Assembly: GCA_937884485.1 (NCBI GenBank)
Contig: CALGCG010000127.1
Location: 1 to 64,000 of the forward strand
Direction: 5' to 3'
DNA from: an uncultured Bacteroidales bacterium
GTDB lineage: Bacteria > Bacteroidota > Bacteroidia > Bacteroidales > P3
DNA length: 64,000 bases
In this document: in pieces, positions 60,857 to 64,000 of the stretch
Layout of the letters: every line of letters starts with the position of its first letter
Numbering within the stretch: position 1 is the stretch's first letter
Notes under the pieces: generated by a model
Database searches by the model: none
What the model was told of the DNA's origin: nothing
What the model saw: the letters and a program-made list of their open reading frames with translations, nothing else
Position numbers and translations under genes: made by a program

Positions 60857-60955
60857 ATCTTCTTCCCATCTTCTTACCCTCTTCTTTCCCCCTTCATACC
60901 CTCCACTTTTTCGGAAGAAGATGGTAGGCATAGGGTAGGGCGGAGGAGACCCTGC
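60857..60955. repeat. 11-base periodic palindromic element, family B copy 2
   Basis: Left units ATCTTCTTCCC, ATCTTCTTACC, CTCTTCTTTCC, CCCTTCATACC; right units CGGAAGAAGAT, GGTAGGCATAG, GGTAGGGCGGA, all in an 11-base frame. Shares its left start and GGAAGAAGATGG core with the 35549 element. Lies in the 416-base gap between glmM and rpsP. Confidence 0.82.
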
Positions 60956-60998
60956 GAGCCGTGTTGCGGACCAGCAGGGTGGGGGAGATGAAAAAATA

Positions 60999-61030
60999 TT
61001 TTGCCAGTTTGAAAAAAGTTCGTATCTTTG
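60999..61030 (+). promoter_or_regulatory. Housekeeping promoter of rpsP
   Basis: TTTTG (60999-61003), 19 bases, TATCTTTG (61023-61030). Same spacing and boxes as the purA promoter. Leader to the ATG about 50 AT-rich bases. Confidence 0.85.
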
Positions 61031-61083
61031 CAGTCTGTTAATTTAATAACAAATAGTAATAACAATTTAAAAAACAAACAATT

Positions 61084-61644
61084 ATGCCAGCAAGAATTAG
61101 ACTTCAGCGTCATGGTAAAAAGAATCAGCCTTTCTACCACATCGTTGTTGCGGATGGTCGTGCACCTCGAGATGGAAGATTTATCGAGAAGCTTGGCACC
61201 TACAATCCGTTGACCAACCCTGCCACCATCGACCTCAACTTCGACCGCGCCGTCGAATGGGTGAAGAATGGTGCCCAGCCCAGCGACACTGTCCGTCGCA
61301 TCCTCAGTTATAAAGGCGTTCTGCTCCGTCGCCACCTCCAGATCGGCGTCGAGAAGGGTGCCATCAGCCAGGAGACCGCCGATGTGCGTTTCAACGAGTG
61401 GCTGCAGGCCAAAGAGGCCAAGATCAACAACAAGCGCAGCGACGTAGAGAACGACGCCCGCAACACCCGCAAGGCTCGTCTCGAGGCCGAGAAGAAGGCC
61501 AACGAGACCAAGGCTGCCGCCGTCGCCGCCAAGCGCCAGGCTGCCGCCGAGGCCGAAGCTGCCGCCAAGGCCGCTGCCGAAGCTGCCGAGAACGCCGAGG
61601 GCGATGCCCCCGCCGCCGAGACCGAGGCTCCCGCCGAGGCCTAA
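61084..61644 (+). CDS. rpsP: 30S ribosomal protein S16
   Basis: 186 residues: the S16 core (1-~80, MPARIRLQRHGKKNQPFYHIVVADGR, GTYNP, AVEWVKNGAQPSDTV) followed by a ~100-residue charged, then Ala/Glu-rich helical extension usual in Bacteroidota. The extension's repeats (AEAAAKAAAEAAE) are low complexity. Strong housekeeping promoter and terminator; rimM follows in the order typical of many genomes, but after a 350-base gap. Confidence 0.96.
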   Translation: MPARIRLQRHGKKNQPFYHIVVADGRAPRDGRFIEKLGTYNPLTNPATIDLNFDRAVEWVKNGAQPSDTVRRILSYKGVLLRRHLQIGVEKGAISQETADVRFNEWLQAKEAKINNKRSDVENDARNTRKARLEAEKKANETKAAAVAAKRQAAAEAEAAAKAAAEAAENAEGDAPAAETEAPAEA

Positions 61645-61689
61645 GGCTCCTGTCTTTCAGACGACAACAGCTCTGTTCCCCTTCAAGGG

Positions 61690-61714
61690 CAACAGAGACA
61701 ACAAAAACAACTTT
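61690..61714. repeat. 9-base periodic units before the rpsP terminator, family D
   Basis: GCAACAGAG, ACAACAAAA and ACAACTTTG follow each other with a 9-base period. The first two nearly repeat the left arm of the 58916 element. Confidence 0.6.
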
Positions 61715-61748
61715 GGGAAGCGCACAACACTGCGCTTCCCTTTTTTTT
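61715..61748 (+). terminator. Intrinsic terminator after rpsP
   Basis: 10-base perfect stem GGGAAGCGCA / TGCGCTTCCC, loop CAACAC, then eight T residues. Confidence 0.9.
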
Positions 61749-61750
61749 GA

Positions 61751-61930
61751 AGACAAGAAGGACAAAAAAGACAAAACCTTCTGTTTATTTATTCTTAACG
61801 ACAACATAGACAACAGAAACAACGTGCTGCCGCAGGCCGTGGAAGCGCATGTCGCGCTTCCCGAAGTTGTCCGTGTAGTCTCCGTTGTCGTAAGAAGAAC
61901 AATGTTGTTTTTCTTGTCATTCTTGTCGTC
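61751..61930. repeat. 9-base periodic palindromic element, family D copy 2
   Basis: Nested inverted arms about 180 bases overall. Outer arms carry GACAAGAAG / GACAAAAAA units and CTTGTCATT / CTTGTCGTC units; inner arms GACAACATA / GACAACAGA and GTTGTCCGT / GTAGTCTCC / GTTGTCGTA, all at 9-base period. The centre is the hairpin GGAAGCGCATGTCGCGCTTCC-like (arms GGAAGCGC and GCGCTTCC). Occupies most of the rpsP-rimM gap. Confidence 0.78.
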
Positions 61931-61948
61931 TAATAAAACAAAGAACAA

Positions 61949-61975
61949 AACAATAAAAGCCGCCCGTTGCCGTTA
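61949..61975 (+). promoter_or_regulatory. Two-box (ECF-like) promoter motif for rimM
   Basis: AACAATAAAAG (61949-61959), nine bases, GCCGTTA (61969-61975), then 20 bases to the ATG. Confidence 0.55.
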
Positions 61976-61995
61976 TCCCAATAAAAAGAAAGACT

Positions 61996-62529
61996 ATGAA
62001 TATTGACGATTGTTTCTATCTGGGGCGTATCACCAAGCCCTGGGGTGTGAAGGGGCAGGTGGTGATGTTCCTCGATGTGGACACGCCCGAAGACTACCTG
62101 GAGCTCGACTCGGCTTTTGTGGAGATTAAGGGACAGCTGGTGCCTTATTTCTTCCACCTCGACAACCTCAACGGCAACAAGTCTGTGGCAACCTTCGAGG
62201 ACCTCCCGTCCGACCAGGCCGCCGCTCTTGTCGGTCATGCCCTCTACCTGCCGCTGGACCTCCTGCCCAAGCTTGAGGGGAATAAGTTCTATTTCCATGA
62301 AGTGGTGGGTTTCAGTGTGATAGACGATGAGAAGGGCGATATAGGCACTCTCGAACAGGTCATCGACTACCCCGCCCAGCCCCTCTTCCAAATCATGAAA
62401 AACGGTGTGGAGATATTGGTCCCCGTTATCGACGAGGTGATAAAAAAGGTGGACCGCGAGGGGAAAACACTTTACATCAGCGCTCCTAAGGGGCTGATTG
62501 ATTTGTATCTTGGTGATATCAACAATTAG
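61996..62529 (+). CDS. rimM: 16S rRNA processing protein RimM
   Basis: Helps mature the head of the 30S subunit by binding S19. 177 residues: RimM barrel (~1-95, YLGRITKPWGVKGQVVMFLD) and PRC-barrel (~98-172, NKFYFHEVVGFSVIDDEKGDIGTLE, LVPVIDEVIKKVD). Normal length. Confidence 0.93.
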   Translation: MNIDDCFYLGRITKPWGVKGQVVMFLDVDTPEDYLELDSAFVEIKGQLVPYFFHLDNLNGNKSVATFEDLPSDQAAALVGHALYLPLDLLPKLEGNKFYFHEVVGFSVIDDEKGDIGTLEQVIDYPAQPLFQIMKNGVEILVPVIDEVIKKVDREGKTLYISAPKGLIDLYLGDINN

Positions 62530-62568
62530 TGTTGATATATTTTCTTCCCCCATGTGTGAAAAAATACC

Positions 62569-62576
62569 TATTTTTG
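62569..62576 (+). promoter_or_regulatory. Bacteroidales -7 box for the DksA-like gene
   Basis: TATTTTTG 22 bases before the ATG; -33 region weak. Confidence 0.55.
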
Positions 62577-62598
62577 CATTCGAAAAGGAGACACTACT

Positions 62599-63000
62599 AT
62601 GGAATCAAAAGTTAAACAACAGGAGAAAAACCGCTATTCTCCCGAGGAACTGCAGGAGTTCAAGAAGCTGATCCTTGAGAAGATAGCAAAAGCAGAAAAG
62701 GATTTGGAGTTGTTGCAGCAGGCTGTCGCCGGCAGTGAGAACGACGTCAGCGACACGGCTCCGACTTTCAAGACCCTCGAGGAGGGAAGCAATGTGTTGT
62801 TGAAGGAGGAAAACCAGAAACTTGCCGCTCGTCAGCAGAAGTTCATCCGCGACCTTCGCGCGGCGCTCATCCGCATCGAGAACGGCACCTACGGCATCTG
62901 CCAGGCCACGGGGAAGCTTATCCCCAAAGAGCGCCTGATGATTGTGCCCCATGCCACCATGACGGTGGAAGCCAAGGAGGCCAGCAAGAAGCGCCGTTGA
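62599..63000 (+). CDS. TraR/DksA-family protein with degenerate zinc finger
   Basis: 133 residues: a long coiled-coil (~10-95, EELQEFKKLILEKIAKAEKDLE) and a C-terminal finger region GTYGICQATGKLIPKERLMIVPHAT. DksA proteins enter the RNA polymerase secondary channel and adjust initiation with ppGpp. Only one of the four usual Cys remains (Cys near 105; the second pair is replaced by Pro-His), the pattern usual for Bacteroidota, so a zinc-free fold is likely. Confidence 0.85.
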   Translation: MESKVKQQEKNRYSPEELQEFKKLILEKIAKAEKDLELLQQAVAGSENDVSDTAPTFKTLEEGSNVLLKEENQKLAARQQKFIRDLRAALIRIENGTYGICQATGKLIPKERLMIVPHATMTVEAKEASKKRR

Positions 63001-63116
63001 TTGACAGCAAAGAGGATATTCACAATCACCATACGCATTTTTTTTATTCAGACGAGTTCCATGACGGGCAAGCCTTCATGGAACTTTCTGTTTATGGTGC
63101 GGGGGTTCGGTGGCGG

Positions 63117-64000
63117 CTATACAATACGGGGTATGGCGTCGATGAGCGTGCGTGTGTAGTCCGTCTTCGGGTTGCGGAACAGCTCGTCGGGGTCGCCGCT
63201 TTCGACAATCTTCCCTTGCTGCATCACCATGATGCGGTCGGACAGGAATTTCACCACCGAGAGGTCGTGGGTGATGAAGAGGTAGGTGTAGTGGTATTGG
63301 CGTTTGAGGTCGTTGAGCAGGTTGAGCACCTGGGCCTGGACGCTGACGTCGAGGGCCGATACGCTCTCGTCGCATACCACCAGTTCGGGCCTCAGTATCA
63401 GTGCCCTGGCGATGCAGACGCGCTGGCGCTGGCCGCCGCTGAACTCGTGGGGGTAGCGGTTGTACCAGTCGGGGTCCAGCCCTACTTGCTGCATCAGCTC
63501 CTTGGTCTTCTCCACGGTGTCTTCCGTGCTTCCGATGCCAGTCTGTTTTCTGTGTACCCGCAAGGGCTCGGCGATGGCCTCGCCGACGGTGATGCGGGGA
63601 TTGAGCGACGAGTAGGGGTCTTGGAAGATGATCTGCAGCTTGGGTCGCAGGGCTCGCATCTCGCTGCTGCTGAGGCTGTCAAGGCTCCGGCCACGATAGA
63701 GGATGCTGCCTGACGAGTGGTCGATGAGGCGCAGCAGGGCGCGTCCCAGGGTGCTTTTGCCGCAGCCGCTTTCTCCCACCAGGCCAAGCGTCTCGCCTTC
63801 CATGATGTCGAAGGATATGCCGTCCACACCTTTCAGTGTCTGCAGCGGTTTGCCGAAGAGGCTTTTCTTTAGCGTATAGGTGACCGAGAGGTCGCTGATG
63901 CGGATCAGTGGGGTGGTCTTGGCGGGTTTGGGGGCGTCGATGCCGTCGGGGGCGGAGAGGTCCTTGATGCTCTCCCCGGAGAGGTATTCTTCCACCGTGG
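63117..64000 (-). CDS. ABC transporter ATP-binding protein, oligopeptide type (partial, runs off window)
   Basis: At least 293 residues of an OppF/DppF-like ATPase: Walker A GESGCGKST, Q-loop QDPYSSLNP, signature FSGGQRQRV, Walker B LVVCDESVSALD and switch His in FITHDLSVVKFLSD. The frame stays open through base 64000 and the first residues (EEYLSGESIKDLS) look like a linker, so this is probably the second half of a two-ABC fusion common in Bacteroidales. Drives peptide or nickel uptake; permease genes are not in view. Confidence 0.88.
   Translation of the reverse strand, partial: TVEEYLSGESIKDLSAPDGIDAPKPAKTTPLIRISDLSVTYTLKKSLFGKPLQTLKGVDGISFDIMEGETLGLVGESGCGKSTLGRALLRLIDHSSGSILYRGRSLDSLSSSEMRALRPKLQIIFQDPYSSLNPRITVGEAIAEPLRVHRKQTGIGSTEDTVEKTKELMQQVGLDPDWYNRYPHEFSGGQRQRVCIARALILRPELVVCDESVSALDVSVQAQVLNLLNDLKRQYHYTYLFITHDLSVVKFLSDRIMVMQQGKIVESGDPDELFRNPKTDYTRTLIDAIPRIV

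Noticed and set aside
1..64000. tRNA, rRNA, transposase or integrase genes
   Set aside because: None recognised by eye on either strand; a covariance-model scan could still find a tRNA I missed.

Overview
The window is almost entirely from a GC-rich, uncultured member of the Bacteroidales (Bacteroidota). The signs are housekeeping promoters of the TTTG-N19-TAnnTTTG type (purA, rpsP), absence of Shine-Dalgarno sequences, many lipoproteins and signal peptides, PorX plus a gingipain-type (C25) protease with a C-terminal type IX secretion sorting tail, a TamL-type lipoprotein, DUF4293, DUF1599 and BT_3928-family genes, and an S16 with an Ala/Glu-rich tail. The first ~700 bases do not fit. They hold the start of an rpsO with a strong AGGAGG ribosome site, a TTGCAA-N17-TATAAT promoter and an S15 leader hairpin, followed by the 3' third of proS in a different codon style. 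This edge looks clostridial (Ruminococcus-like) and is either an assembly chimera or a recent recombination.

Layout: 1-1775, rpsO fragment and proS. 1913-7412, outer-membrane and LPS block (porin-like protein, Kdo transferase WaaA, TamL, EamA exporter). 7604-8682, small operon of an ATPase-only kinase-like protein and a phosphoesterase. 8792-12942, lipoprotein, polyprenyl-phosphate sugar transferase and arginine decarboxylase. 12997-23484, eleven tightly packed minus-strand genes (DUF1599, DoxX-like, DUF4293, tsaE, rsfS, ftsH, cdsA, psd, rluA-type, C25 protease, FKBP isomerase). 23967-28749, folP, cdaA and an M16 protease. 29150-35297, two lipocalin-like lipoproteins, an unknown protein, nhaD and yidC. 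35701-43519, T9SS-type repeat protein, beta-CASP nuclease, endonuclease, lipoprotein, transketolase N-half, purA and PepSY-like protein. 43596-58901, mfd, porX, uvrA, mnmE, thiol oxidoreductase and M3 peptidase. 59020-64000, PspC, glmM, rpsP, rimM, DksA-like protein and an ABC ATPase running off the window.

There are no rRNA or tRNA genes, CRISPR arrays or insertion sequences that I can see. Most genes are core housekeeping or envelope biogenesis; WaaA, TamL, YidC, CdsA, Psd, GlmM and the sugar transferase all serve membrane and cell-wall assembly, and PorX with the C25 protease and the 35701 protein point to an active type IX secretion system.

The unusual content lies between the genes. Every gene-free gap longer than 300 bases holds a long imperfect palindrome built from short units repeated at a strict period: 11 bases (six elements in three sequence families) or 9 bases (one compound element at 61690-61930 plus one in a shorter gap). 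Shorter gaps hold 7-base periodic arrays. Separately, about eleven gene starts share a two-box motif, CACAATAAAAG-N9-TGCGTTA, with fixed spacing and unlike the housekeeping promoter. I read it as a promoter for an alternative (ECF-like) sigma factor; in several genes it sits so close to the ATG that the mRNA would be almost leaderless. PorX, itself part of a sigma-linked regulatory pathway in known species, and a putative T9SS cargo gene both carry it.
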